Origin: Blasia pusilla
Lineage: Eukaryota; Marchantiophyta; Marchantiopsida; Blasiales
Length of the DNA: 64,000 nucleotides
Reading direction: 5' to 3'
Assembly: GCA_050084515.1 (NCBI GenBank)
Contig: CM114275.1
Location: 14,632,001 to 14,696,000 of the forward strand
Position numbers and translations under genes: made by a program. How positions within the stretch are numbered: position 1 is the stretch's first letter; every line of letters starts with the position of its first letter. This document shows, in pieces, positions 20,125 through 31,728 of this stretch. Under the pieces are notes generated by a model, which saw only the letters and a program-made list of their open reading frames with translations, did no database searches and was not told the DNA's origin.

Positions 20125-21050
20125 TGCTTCACTAACTCCAAAACACTATCTTACAAGTACAAAAGAATAAAAGGATTTTTCATTCCTCTTGAAAAGACTC
20201 TTCTCAAGTACATACAAAGACTCTTGTGAATCTTCAATAACAAAGCTCCACAAAGACCTCAAGAATGACGGCTCACCCGACTTTTAGAACTAAATCTGTC
20301 ATGGCAGGTTACTCATTATCTAACAACTTTCCTACGCTTCTTCCTGATTATCTTCTCGAATTCCGAGACTATGAGACTCAACTCTCATCTCTAGTGCAAC
20401 CCAATAAAATCTACATTCAACTCCGCACATCAGAAAGCATGAGAGAAGACTCTTCTTCTGCATCAAACAATGGAAAGAGTAGAAAATGTTACAAGCTTCA
20501 GAAAGTAAAAGACTCTTAAGCTTGGATTTTCCCTTAACCAAGCTTCCTACACACTCACCAAGACTTCTCGTGAAGAGTGGTAAGAGGAGAGGAAGAGAGG
20601 AAGAGAGGAGAGAGGAGAGAAGAAGATATTGGCAACCCCTAGGGCTCTTTTGGTTTGAAGAGAGTTTCCGACAGGTTGGAGAGAGGAAAGTTCTGATAAG
20701 TTGAAAAGGCAAATTTTTTCCAAAAAAAATCTGTTGGGTTGAAGAGAGGAAACTTTTTGTGTGATTTTTTTTGCATTTTTTTGCTCAGTTATTAAGCCGT
20801 CCCACAAATTTTTGTCCTCTTCCATATTTTGGCAACCCATTTGAGTCCGACCGGTTGCAAATTGCACAAAATTTACAAAACTGAAAAATGAGTGGAATCA
20901 TAAGTGTGGAACCAATCACTTTTTCCATCCAAGGTGTGGAAACAATCTATCATTTGCCCTGGGCTGAATAGAGTTCAAGCTCAAAGTGAAGGTTCTTGAA
21001 AAATGAAAGTACAATCTAAAATCTCATTTTGCATCCTCAAAGTGGTTTGT
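20125..21050. other. Spacer with a purine-rich run and one palindrome
   Basis: An 84-codon open frame at 20265-20519 starts with ATG and is preserved in the duplicate, but carries no known motif. A GA-rich low-complexity run lies at about 20575-20630. One member of the palindrome family lies at 20831-20858 (GGCAACCC...CCGGTTGC), and diverged half-sites such as CCGACAGGTTGG occur near 20667. Copy at 42819-43740. Confidence 0.5.
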
Positions 21051-21149
21051 TTAAAATACTTCGCACTTCTTGAGGGACAGAATTGGTTGGTGGATTCCTA
21101 CTCCTACCTCCGACTCTCTTAAAACTACTAGCAACACATAATACATGTG

Positions 21150-21215
21150 CTGACAAGGGAAATACCTTTTGCCACTTGTCTCTCTTTGGACAAAGTCATC
21201 ACATGAACATGTGGG
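21150..21215 (-). other. SWIM zinc finger of the MULE-like transposase
   Basis: Minus-strand residues C-S-C-D-D-F...F-P-C-Q-H fit the C-x-C-x(n)-C-x-H SWIM signature found at the C-terminus of MuDR/FAR1-type proteins. All four metal ligands are present. Confidence 0.8.
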
Positions 21216-22538
21216 AAAACAACAGATGTGCACCACATACACCCCTGTGACACTTGAATTTACAGTGTTGTTCCTGACCCAATACATCCTTCTTATTCCA
21301 TTACCACGCAGGACATCTTTCCTGGCGATGATCTCCATTTTTTCCTCCCGAGCTGATGCAATTCGCTTTGCTCTCTCCACCATTGGCCTACACATTCTGT
21401 TTCTCTTCACCCCATTTCTAGACTCAAACAAAAATAATGGATTGAGATCATCCACCTTCTCCGGGTACATGTTGACATCAATCTTGGGTTGAATACAAAA
21501 TGCGAAGGTCTCTGTAATGCGAAAATGCTCTGAACTTCCCCCGTCTACGAGTATGAAACCGGCACTTGTAAGATTGTCCACTTCGTCTTAAGTGCAGTTT
21601 GTACCTCCGGAGATGGGCCAAATCGTGGGGTTATTCCCCGGAGCTCCAATGGCAGCCGGATAAGACTTCCGGAAAGCGCAAGATTCATTTGGGCAGAAGA
21701 GGTACTTCAATTGATCCCCGGTCCTCGTGAAACGATCAAAGGTTTTGAGTTCCCAAAACCCAAGCAGTGGTTGTCCAGTCCTTGTACAGTTCTTATTTAA
21801 GAAAGTGCCGCATGCTCTCCTAATGCCATCAGATCTTGCCCTGAAGGTGGGTCCACATCATGGGTTTCTCCGAGATACATACCACAGTTTTAGGTTGCAA
21901 TCCACCTCCATTACCGGAATCCCATATTGTTGAATCACCCCACCCATCGGATGTTGCGAACTTCCAGCAACGGAGGGCTTTTGAAATAAAACATTCACTG
22001 ATTTTGGAAAAGGGTCTCCATCACGGATTTGGGAGCGGTCCGGGGTCCCCGAATACCTGGGCGGCGTAATTTCCTCATCCAAATCAATCACCGGATTCGT
22101 TCCTCGATGCTACCTCTTCACCTGCCTGAAGTCAAGATACTTATCTGGTCTCCACGAGTCTCGCTCGCACTGCTCTACCACCATCTGTAAGGGACATCTT
22201 GAAACCCGCCCACGAATATCCCCACCAATGTGTACATCTTGCTCGAGGGGAGTTCCAGTTACGCACGGGTTGAAGGTTTCCACATAGAGTTTTTCATCAC
22301 CAGATCTCACAGCCGCCCTGACATAGAGCTCGTAGATCGAAGGCCCCCTTCCTTTTGTTATGCCTTTTGTGAGGAAGATATGAGATGCTGCATACTGTAG
22401 CATTGCTCTTGCCTGGTCTTGTTGGCATGCCTCCACAAGTGAAATTCGTTGGCATGCTTGTGATAACCTCCAGGAGGAATGAACACTTTCTGCTCCACTT
22501 GTGTTGGGGCAGAGGGCATTTTCATGAATGTTCAATCC

Positions 22539-23051
22539 CTGCAACGACAACAATGCTAGAAGGGAACGAAAATAGCTCAGGAGTCAAAGAAATAAGCTAT
22601 CTTCGGAACCAGACGGGTTGCAAGGCCGAGGCATCCCATGAACGACTTTGCGAACCGTCGGGTCCCGACGTGTTGCAACCCTAAACCCACCTACTGCAAC
22701 TCGTCGGGTTTCGACGGGTTGCAAGAACCTTTGGCCACTCCGGGCTGGAAGATCCAAGTGCAAGTCATCCGAAACCCAAACTATTTGCAGGCCTTGTATA
22801 CATGTGACTTGCATACTTGTATACGGGTTGCACCAAAATTCTGGATGCAACCCGTCGGTTTTTGACTCGTTGCACACTCAGGCAACCCCTCTGTTTCCGA
22901 GGGGTTGCACACTCGGGCAACTCGTCGCATCCGACACCTTGCTTGGTTTCTTCGGTTTGAAATCCTTATAGTTCCCACGCTTCTCAACTTGAGCTGCATC
23001 TTTAGAAACAATTCTCAGCGTGAGCTTGACAAGACAAAAAAGTGAACTCAC
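22539..23051 (-). other. Likely spliceosomal intron in the MULE-like gene
   Basis: On the minus strand the donor reads CGGCAG^GTGAGTT at 23052/23051, and the acceptor reads TTGTCGTTGCAG^GG at 22539/22538 after a pyrimidine-rich stretch. Coding-like sequence lies on both sides (CTYETMGKLHAAG upstream in one frame, GLNIHENALCPNTSG downstream). The 513-bp interior lacks an open frame and is packed with palindromes. Confidence 0.6.
22611..22942. repeat. Cluster of six short palindromes inside the intron
   Basis: Members lie at about 22611-22620 (half-site), 22650-22680, 22696-22725, 22847-22874, 22881-22910 and 22916-22942. Each pairs GCAACCCGTCGG-like and CCGACGGGTTGC-like arms around a few bases. 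One has compensating changes (GCAACCCCTCTG...CGAGGGGTTGC) that keep pairing. Confidence 0.8.
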
Positions 23052-24934
23052 CTGCCGCATGAAGTTTCCCCATTGTCTCATACGTACAGTCCACCAACTC
23101 AACTCGCATGCTTCCTCCACCACCAATGAAGTTCTTCTAGGCATTCCATGGCGTGTTTCAAGGTTTTGCTGTCCTTGCAGCGTTGGAGTAGAGTGACATG
23201 CTTTGTCCTCTTATTCTCCTTGACGCAAGATTTGGTGTACCGGGTCACAGACTGTTGCCAATGGAAAGCATTCGACCTTTCCCCCTCTGGTTGAACCTCT
23301 CCACCCCATAACACTTCCCGGATAGCAATCCACCGAGATTGTGCATTGTCTGCCATGAACCCATAAATTTTGGGAGGTGGCCTTTTGTTTTCCTTCACCA
23401 CCTTCAATAAGAGTAACCAGCACATCTTCAAACTTCCAACGTCTTCTACTTTTACTTCACAGACAAATATAGTTTTGAGTCCCTTCTCCACATGGTCATA
23501 AACGTGAGCACCCATTGTCATCCATCCGTTCAACACTCTGTAGCAAATATCAAAGCTTACCCAGCTGCCGTAAAGATCTTCCCCTTCCCTCATTCGATCT
23601 CTAAGATCGAGGCCACTCGACGGACCTGTGGTTGACATTTTGAAGACATAGGCCCTGGATCCCTCGCCTCCTTGGCCCATGAACTGCCATCTCTGAATGA
23701 ATGGAAATCTGGAGTTGGCCTTGATTCTGGTGATGGCATCCATTTTGGCCGTCTTTCCATCCAGAACCCGTATTTGACGCAGCAAATTCTGGAAGCATTC
23801 AAGATCAGCGAGAAATGCGAGATTTTCCTAGAGTTGTTTCTCCTCAGCCGCCGTGATCTCGCTCTGTCCAGGGATTCCAAGAAATTTTTCACAAATCTTT
23901 GATGTTGTTGTGAGCTTGATCACTCCTGGCTTTGAACCCGGAGAGTTTCTGTAGACCTCGGCAACTTTCTTCGCCACATCCTCCTTGATGTGTCTTTGAA
24001 TTGCATCGATCACACGATGAGTGTGGGAGCCAACATGAACTGCCAGCCTTGTGTACTCTGACGTGGAGCCCAAGTCGTGGACAATGAAAAATATGTATGC
24101 AGGACACGCTCCAACCCAAAAGGGCGATGCCTGACAATGAGGACATTGATGGCCTCCCGGCGGTATGGTGGCACCGACCTTGTATGAAGTTTCTGCATTC
24201 TTGGGGGGGAATTGCGACGTATTGACTCGCCCGTCGCGCTCTAGATACGGGCATGCTGGACTTCTACACTCCAAGGCTCCAACGCATTGGCGGTGGGAGA
24301 CAATCCAAGGACCATGTGGAATTGAAGCACTAGTCTGTTGAAGCCTGCACCATCGATGACAATCAGACTTTCAGTCCATACCCTTCAGGCGTCCTCCATC
24401 TTTCTTTTGAGCAGGAGCAGCAAGTGGAGGCAACTCAAAAATGCAATTACCATCGTACGTGGGCGGCAGCTTGTCGACAAGAATGTGCTTGAATATTTTC
24501 AAGGCTAGAGACGATAGCAAACTATTGCCTGATACTCTTAAGAGGAACGAGTAGGCGGACAGAGGGCCCGGTTGGTGTCTGACAGATCCAGTGAGGTTGA
24601 TAACATCTGGAATCTCTTCAGGAAGAACAACATTGTTACGAGCGTGTGAAGTTGGAGTCGAAGCCAGATCTATTGAGCTAGGAGTTGCAAACATAGAGCT
24701 CGGTGCACTGGGAAATTCTAAACCGTCTACTTGAGAAACAGAGTAATTTAGGGGCAAGCCGTAAATTTTGTATTGACCATTTGCTAGAGATAGGAGATTC
24801 CATACTTTACGGTTTGCAATCACTGGCTGGACTATCTCACCTATTATGTCCTCCGTACTGTCCACCCTAACATCCTTGGATACAAAGATGATTCCAATTT
24901 GGAGAAGAAATCGAACAGAGAGAAAAATTTTCAT

Positions 24935-25182
24935 CCACTGCTATGAAAGACTCACGAGCTTGCCAACGAACAATTTTTGATTGAGGAAGGGCCGCTAGAT
25001 GACTCCCACAAGTGAGCTTCACATAATTATCCATTCCGAGAAGATTCCATCGCGAGAAGACTGAGAATGAGAATGAGAATGTTTAATTTGTAGTGAAAGG
25101 AACTCAGATTCTCCTGACAGAATTTGACTGAAAAGATGAAGTTTGGTAGGTGAAAATGTCTGACACAATGGATTCAATTCTG
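24935..25182. other. Flank upstream of the MULE-like pseudogene
   Basis: Gene-free, A/G-rich in parts, with the microsatellite-like GAGAATGAGAATGAGAATG near 25063. No terminal inverted repeat of the transposon was identified. Confidence 0.4.
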
Positions 25183-25522
25183 TTGCAACCTGTCGGAGTC
25201 AGGTGGGTTACAGAATTTGGGAATCAGAGACGTGGGTTGCGAAGCACACTTCATTTTTTTGGAACCCATCGGAGTCCGTTGGGTTGGTACCCTCTTCTTG
25301 CCGACCGAAGACCTTTTGAGGCGATTTTGTTAGCATCAAACACAAGATATCGCTTGCTTATGCTAGGGCAACCAATCGTTGGGGACTTTTGCGGGATTGT
25401 CCAACTCAGGGTACATCTTGTGACCCGTCGGATTGCAATGGGTTGCCTCGGAACAATACCTTGTCGCATTGTTTCTCGAGGGAAAGGAAAGCGTGCAACC
25501 TGTCGATAACGGACGGGTTGCC
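25183..25522. repeat. Second palindrome cluster, 5' of LINE copy B
   Basis: Four imperfect members lie at 25183-25212, 25261-25287, 25421-25447 and 25492-25522, all built on GCAACC(C/T)GTCGG and its complement. The spacing is irregular (about 50-130 bp), and the sequences between members are unrelated. Confidence 0.75.
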
Positions 25523-25546
25523 CTAGTACCTCGCCTATTAGGTATT

Positions 25547-27430
25547 GGAGGAGATTGTATTGGACCGATCATCACCAAATTATTGGGTGATGCTGCTATC
25601 TATGGTTTTCCTTCAACTTGGTCGCTACGGGAGATTGTCCCTATTCACAAATCAGGAAGGAAGGACTTGGTAACAAACTATCGCACTATCATGGTGGGTA
25701 GTGTTTTTGCCAAGTTGTTTGGGAAATTGGTGGAGTCGAAGTTGAGCACATGGACAGAGTCTTTCCAAAAGAGAGCACGGGTCCAAGCTGGTTTTCGTCC
25801 AACATACAACACCATCGATCATATCTTGGCCTTGCGTGTTTTATGGGAGAAATCTAAGGGCAATGGAAAAGCTTTGTTTTGCGGCTTCATCGATTTCAAG
25901 AAAGCTTTTGATACTGTACCTCGCAAGCTCTTATGGGAAAGGCTGCAAGCCATTGGAGTTCCACAAAATCTCCTAGCAGCCGTGGCCACGTTATACCATT
26001 CCGTTCGGGCCAAGATCAAAGGTTCACAAACTCAAGAGATCTTGAGCACCATTGGAGTCATTCAAGGTTGCCCTCTCTCCCTACACTTTTGGAGTTTTCA
26101 TAGATGATATCGAAAAGTGGTTGGAGGAATGTGATAGTGAAGGGGTCAAGCTTGGGGACTTTGTCATCAAAGCTCTATTGTATGCAGATGATATCATATT
26201 ACTAGCACGTGATGGCATTAGTTTACAAAAACACCTTGACATTTTGGCAAGGTTTTGTACCCAGAATCAGATGGAGGTTAATATGGAGAAGTCTAAAGTC
26301 ATTATAGTGGGTACTAGATCCAAGTTCTCGTTCTTTTACAAAGGTCTACAATTAGAACAAGTGAAGAGTTACAAATATCTAGGCATCGATTTCTCTCATG
26401 ACTATAATTGGGCACTTTGCGTGCAAAAGAGAGTAGAAGCTGGTTACAAAGCTCTATATTCATTTTTAAACCGGTGTAGAAGAGCTTATCTTGTGTCTAG
26501 GAGTCTTAGGAAATTCTTATTTAGGAGCTTAGTGTTGCCGGTGGTCTTATATGGGACCCAAGTTTGGGGCCCTAGTTGTAAGAAGACAGGTTGGGAGCCC
26601 GTGGAAAGAGTGCAAAAGATCTTTCTACAAGAAGAATTGGGTGTAAGAAACCAAACTCCGTATGCTATTCTTCTTGCGGAAACAGGTTGTCTTCCTCTAG
26701 AAGCTGAAGCTCTTTACTTGACCATCACTTACATCGCAAGGGTGAGATCTCTTGATGTTTCTCGCCTCCCTCATCAAACTTTGCGAGCCACACGTTCCAT
26801 AGGGTGGATGGCGGATGTGGTGACTTGGTCTTCAAAGTGGAATGTGGCAGAACGCGATTGGGACTTGAAACCGATGGCCCTCCGTGAGCATCTACAGAAG
26901 CAATCTCTCAACGTCATTTGGAGCAGTGCGGGCACCAAAATGGAGTTTTATCAACTTCATGTTAATCTTATGCTTGTATATTGTGAACAAGCAATACCTA
27001 CTTGCGGGGATCTCCAGGTTCTTACGACATATTATCGCACGTTATAGAACTGGGTCTCATAGGCTAGGAATTGAGGAAGGACAATGGTTTAAAATTGATA
27101 AAAGTGAACGAATTTGTAGGTTATGTGATGGAGAAAATATTGAGGATGAAGAGCATGTGTTTGTTACATGTCCAAGGTATGGAGAAATAAGACTAACTCA
27201 TAAAATAGATGTGGAGAATTTTTATTCTTTACTACAGCTAGTGCCTTATGATTTAGGTTGTTATATTAGGGACGTCATCATTCATCGCTCAAGTGCTCTA
27301 GGCTGTAGCTAGGAGAAGGTCTTAAGGATCTTTTTCAGGGTCAGTCAATGAATGACTTGTAATGTGTTTTTCAGCCTTTTGACCCTTTGGGTCCCACGTG
27401 CTTGATCTATTTACCATTTACCATTTACCA
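25547..27430 (+). mobile_element. LINE copy B, 5' truncated
   Basis: Homology to LINE copy 1 begins at GGAGGAGATTG (25547) and runs to the TTTACCA tail ending at 27430. The 5' part with the start of the RT region and the endonuclease is absent; the palindrome cluster precedes it. Confidence 0.92.
25553..27312 (+). pseudogene. LINE ORF2, copy B, frameshifted
   Basis: The RT region is intact through IGVIQGCPLS (frame 25433-26107), then shifts because a C run and a T run are each one base shorter than in copy 1 (near 26078-26090). It continues as 26052-27047 with LLYADDIILLARDG, where the Leu codon lost to a stop in copy 1 is preserved. A one-base gain near 26993 shifts the frame again into 26884-27312, which ends with the C-X2-C-X9-H-X4-C knuckle. 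Confidence 0.88.
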
Positions 27431-27852
27431 TAATCCGTATGATGATGACAGTTGTCATGCGAATCCAAATCGTCATACAACATACATCATTTGTAAAACC
27501 CTACAGTCATAAAGCACGTATAGAATCACATACAATCGAGCCAAACCCACTCCACGATGGGAGAATCGAGGTCGAAGCTTGCGGGAACCACCATAGCCTA
27601 GAGCTCTACTCACTAGCAAGGCTAACTCCCAACACAACAAGCTCAACTCAAAGAACTAACTATTATTTGAGTGCACTCCACACTATATCCTCCAACCTAA
27701 GAGCGGGCCCTACTGGAAAAGTCACCCTCAACGAAGTAACCCCCAACCCTATGTATGAAACCGCATCTCTACCTAGACACTACGACCCTATATAAGGTAT
27801 GGCCTCTACTAGCACACTACACTCTATGACATAATCCGTATGGTCATGACAG
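27431..27852. repeat. Spacer framed by 22-bp direct repeats, copy B
   Basis: Same segment as 2116-2535, with the repeat units at about 27430-27451 and 27831-27852. It contains one extra base near 27501. Confidence 0.6.
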
Positions 27853-27934
27853 AGAAGAACTCAAGATAGTTGGAAGACCGCAATGCTCAACAAGGAACGT
27901 AAGAGACGAGGAGGAGATCTGAGAAAGTGAGGAC

Positions 27935-29037
27935 TTGCAAATGATGACCAAGGGCGAAGAACTAAGGAAGCCGCAAGTCAAAGCAAAAAATCCGAGAGAC
28001 AAATCAATGACAGACCGTGAGCCAGAGGTGGAGATTGCGACTCCTAAAGTGCCGAGTCCCATACATGAGGATGTTCCAAACAAAAATCTTTTCGCGGGGC
28101 TTTCGGCTCCAAACTCAAATGACCCTGCCTTTTATATCCAAATCATGGATTTGATGAAGGTGATGGCGTACCAGATGGCCGAACAAAGCAAGGTGATAAT
28201 AGAACTCAAGTCGAATGGAGCCTCTAGTTCCGGCAAGAAGCTTTGTAAGACAACTTTTCCAACGCTATTCACACGAATGGGGCGTTCTCGGAAAATGAGC
28301 AATTTTCTCGAACTTTATTTCGAAGCGCAAAAGGCATATGAGCAAGACAAGGTGACTGTAGCGGTCACGTTTTTGAAGGATCACGCTCTCCACTAATGGA
28401 CAACTCACCCTAAAGAACATCTGGGCCGTGGAAGAACTTTGAGTTGGGAATATTTCAAGGAGTTGATTGGTAATCGATTCACTCTGGAATACCAAGAGTA
28501 TCGCGATGGCGTGGAGTTTATGAGGTTGTGCCAAAGCAGATCCCTTAGCGCTTATGTGTAAGAGTTCAGTGCACACATGAGCTCACTTTCCACGGATGAG
28601 TTTAGAGGTGATCTTCTTAAGTGGACTCAAACCGAGCGCCAAAAAGGCCCTCTTTTGTATGCCTCACATTCCAGAGACGTGCATAGAGCTTTTGAGTTAG
28701 CGGAGTCGATAGGGGACCATGAAGTCCAAAACCCTTTGAGTCGAATTTTTTTTCTAAGTTATTGAAATAAAAAGGGACATCCAAGAAGGTTTGGAATGGG
28801 GATGAGCATGACCACAGAGGGTCTCTTGCCCCAGCAGTGAAACGAGTGGAACTCAACGCGAAGCCAAGAGGGTCTCCGTTCCCGAAGTCAGTAAACACCA
28901 AAGTGATTTGCTAAAATTGTGGCAAACTCGGGCATATGGCTAAGGAGTGTTTGAAGCCCAAGGTTAGTAAACGGAGTATGATTGCCTTTGCTGCTAAGCA
29001 CTTATTGGCGGGAGACCTAGATACACTCTTCAAGTCA
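27935..29037 (+). pseudogene. Chromovirus gag, copy B
   Basis: Nearly identical to copy A, including the same stops at the ends of 27935-28396 and within YV-stop-EFSAHM, and the stop inside the CCHC knuckle (28909-28950). The shared stops show that decay preceded duplication. Confidence 0.85.
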
Positions 29038-29054
29038 CCAAGAGAAAGTCCAAT

Positions 29055-29405
29055 TTGGTTTACATAGGATCGAAGATCGCTAATCGCAATGTGATGTTGC
29101 TCGTTGATATAGGTGTTTCGCACTTATTCTTAAGCCCAAGAATCGTGAAGATGTTGGGATTTCCAACCACTAAGGCGGATGAACCCATCAGGGTAGGATT
29201 TGCGGGAAGCAAGTCCCACCAGACCTGTGAGCTGGTTTTAGGGCTAGTTGTGGGATGCGGAGTATTCAAGTTCAAGGAGAATTTCACAGTTTGCGACATG
29301 GACGGAATCAATGGAGTCTTGGGGAAAACGCTCTTCGATGCGTATGAGGTGGAACTAAGGCAAAGATGTTTGAGGTTGAGCATCTTGGTTAATGGAAAAT
29401 GGTAG
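29055..29405 (+). pseudogene. Aspartic protease, copy B
   Basis: A 116-codon open frame carries LLVDIGVSHLFLS in place of the DTGASH active site. It continues through the flap-like region with TVCDMDGINGVLGKTLFDAYEVELR to a stop at 29403. Two one-base differences explain why copy A is shorter. Confidence 0.8.
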
Positions 29406-29517
29406 GACATCAGATTGGTTCGTGAGGTTCCTAGAAAGATGGAGTTGGTTAATGCCATCAAGAGGCCAAGGATTCCTTTGCTTGATAAGACAAGTAGAGG
29501 ATGATGCAAGCGTGAGA

Positions 29518-31728
29518 CGTAGAGATCAGAACTCAACTTCAAAGGGGATCCCTGAAATACTCAAGAGACTTGTGAAAGAATTTGGAGATGTGTTGACTAA
29601 GGAGCTTCGGACTGAGTCGCCACCACATAAGGCGGTTGATCATAAGATAAAGGTGATACCCGGATCTCAACCACCTTCAAAGGCACCATATAGGTTGAAT
29701 AAAGAAGAACTTGCTGAGTTGAAGAAACCGTTGGGTGAACTCCTAGAGAGGGATTACATCCCAACTAGCAAGTCACCTTATGGAGGGCCCGTCCTCTTTG
29801 TAGAGAAGGACGGAAAGTTGAGACTCTATGTTGATTCTTGGGCGCTTAATTAAGTGGCGGTAAGGAATAACTATCCTCTTCCGAGGATGGATGACCTCTT
29901 TGATTGATTTTCAGGTGCCAGATATTTCAGCCGGATTCACTTGAAATCATGAAATTATCAGATTCGGATTTTCGAAGTGGATGTAGAGAAGACTACGTGT
30001 AGCATGAGATACGGTTCGTTCGAGTTTCAGGTAATCCCTTTCGGTCTTTGTAATATGCCTCCAACGTTCACCACTTTGATGAACTCCATCTTTCATGAGG
30101 AGATGGATGAGTTTGTGATCATCTACTTGACCATCACTTACATCGCAAGGGTGAGATCTCTTGATGTTTCTCGCCTCCCTCATCAAACTTTGCGAGCCAC
30201 ACGTTCCATAGGGTGGATGGCGGATGTGGTGACTTGGTCTTCAAAGTGGAATGTGGCAGAACGCGATTGGGACTTGAAACCGATGGCCCTCCGTGAGCAT
30301 CTACAGAAGCAATATCTCAACATCATTTGGAGTAGAAAAGGGCACCAAAATGGAGTTTTACCAACTTCATGTTAATCCTATGCTTGTATATTGTGAACAA
30401 GGATACCTACTTGCGGGGATCTCCACGTTCTTACGACATATTATCGCACGTCATAGAACTGGGTCTCATAGGCTAGGAATTGAGGAAGGACAATGGTTTA
30501 AAATTGATAAAAGTGAACGAATTTGTAGGTTATGTGATGGAGAAAATATTGAGGATGAAGAGCATGTGTTTGTTACATGTCCAAGGTATGGAGAAATAAG
30601 ACTAACTCATAAAATAGATGTGGAGAATTTTTATTCTTTACTACAGCTAGTGCCTTATGATTTAGGTTGTTATATTAGGGACGTCATCATTCATCGCTCA
30701 AGTGCTCTAGGCTGTAGCTAGGAGAAGGTCTTAAGGATCTTTTTCAGGGTCAGTCAATGAATGACTTGTAATGTGTTTTTCAGCCTTTTGACCCTTTTGG
30801 TCCCACGGGCTTGATCTATTTACCATTTACCATTTACCATAGATGACATACTCATCTATTCGAAAATAATAGAGGAGCACGCTTGACATTTGAAGATGGT
30901 GTTTGAGAAACTCAGGCGAACAAGTTGTATGCGAATGCGGATAAGAGTGAGTTCAGTTTGACAAAGATCAAGTTCTTGGGGCATGTGGTTAGTGCAGATG
31001 GAGTGAGTCCAGACATGGAGAAGGTAAGCGCGATTTCCAAATGGGAACCACCTTCCATTGTGAAGGGGATGAGGAGGTTCATTCGAGCGGTCAAATTTAA
31101 CACGACATACGTGGAGAACTTTTTAGAAATAGTGAAACCTCTCACATATTGGACCAAAAATTTTGCCAACACAACATAGACCGAGGAAGTGGATAAAGCA
31201 TTCAGTCGAGTCAAGAAGATCCTCTTGCAGGAACCAATTTTCAAGCTGTCTGAGTTCGACCAACCGTTCGAGGCACACACTGATGCTAGTGATTTCGCGA
31301 ATGCAGGAATGTTGGTGCAAAAAGGGAGACATGTAGCATACAAAATCAAGAAGCTTAGCGACACAGAAAGGAGATGGACCACTCATGAGAAAGAGTTATT
31401 CGCGGTGGTTTATTGCTCAAGGAAGTGGCGTCACTATCTAAGACTTCACAAGACTCGAGTATTCACTGATAACATATCGCTCAAGTATTTTGAGGCCCAA
31501 GATCGCGTAACACCGAAGCAACTTTAATGGCATGATACCTTGGCGTTGACGAATGTGGAGCTAATCCACAAGCCGGGGAAAGACAATGTCATTCCAGATG
31601 CGTTAAGTCACAGGGATGAGCATATGCCATTAACAACACAAGTCTTGAGAGCAATGTTTCCTAATGAAACAAATCTAGAAAGAAGGATTCGTGAAGGATA
31701 CATGAAGGATGCGCAAGCAAGTGAGTAG
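29518..31728 (+). pseudogene. Reverse transcriptase and RNase H, copy B, split by LINE
   Basis: Same domain layout as copy A. RT motifs FGLCNMPPTF before and DDILIYSK after the nested LINE; RNase H open frame 31189-31527 with EAHTDASDFANAG, HEKELFAVVY and VFTDNISLKYF. Stops at the RT start (29851-29853), after FANTT and after TPKQL are shared with copy A. Confidence 0.88.
30127..30838 (+). mobile_element. Nested 5'-truncated LINE, copy B
   Basis: Same 712-bp insertion, same two junctions as in copy A. An insertion near 30335 shifts the frame, giving open frames 29977-30375 and 30293-30721. Confidence 0.92.

Larger units (their letters stand above)
10648..21270. repeat. Segmental duplication unit D, copy 1
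   Basis: About 10.6 kb is repeated at 33309-43966 in the same orientation with very few differences. Offsets are 22661 at the start and 22696 at the end. Differences seen include a (CT)n length change (29 versus 39 nt), a 14-bp insertion at 41751-41764, and scattered single-base changes. The right edge is sharp: both copies share TTTACAGTGTTG, then diverge. Confidence 0.95.
21051..24934 (-). pseudogene. MULE-like transposase with SWIM zinc finger, intron-bearing, broken
   Basis: Read on the minus strand, blocks from one decayed gene follow each other: 24934-24371 (N-terminal, Ser/Pro-rich), 24274-23828 (ACPYLERDGRVNTSQF and CPHCQASPFWVGACPAY, then LAVHVGSHTHRVIDAIQ), 23785-23099 (FMADNAQSRWIAIREVLWGG, then FHWQQSVTRYTKSCV, resembling the catalytic-domain end of MULE/FAR1-type transposases), 22538-22110, then 21830-21051 with CPNESCAFRKSYPAAIG. 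The C-terminal SWIM finger is CSCDDFVQRETSGKRYFPCQH (C-x-C...C-x-H). Stops (for example just before DEVDNL near 21590) and frame changes show decay. Copy D2 retains only the last 220 bp. Confidence 0.7.

Noticed and set aside
20265-20519. 84-codon ATG open frame as a real small gene
   Set aside because: Its conservation in the duplicate follows from recent duplication; no motif and no supporting signal was seen.
22611-25522. The regularly built palindromes as a CRISPR-like array
   Set aside because: The context is a plant transposon intron, spacing is irregular, repeats are imperfect palindromes and no cas-like gene is present.
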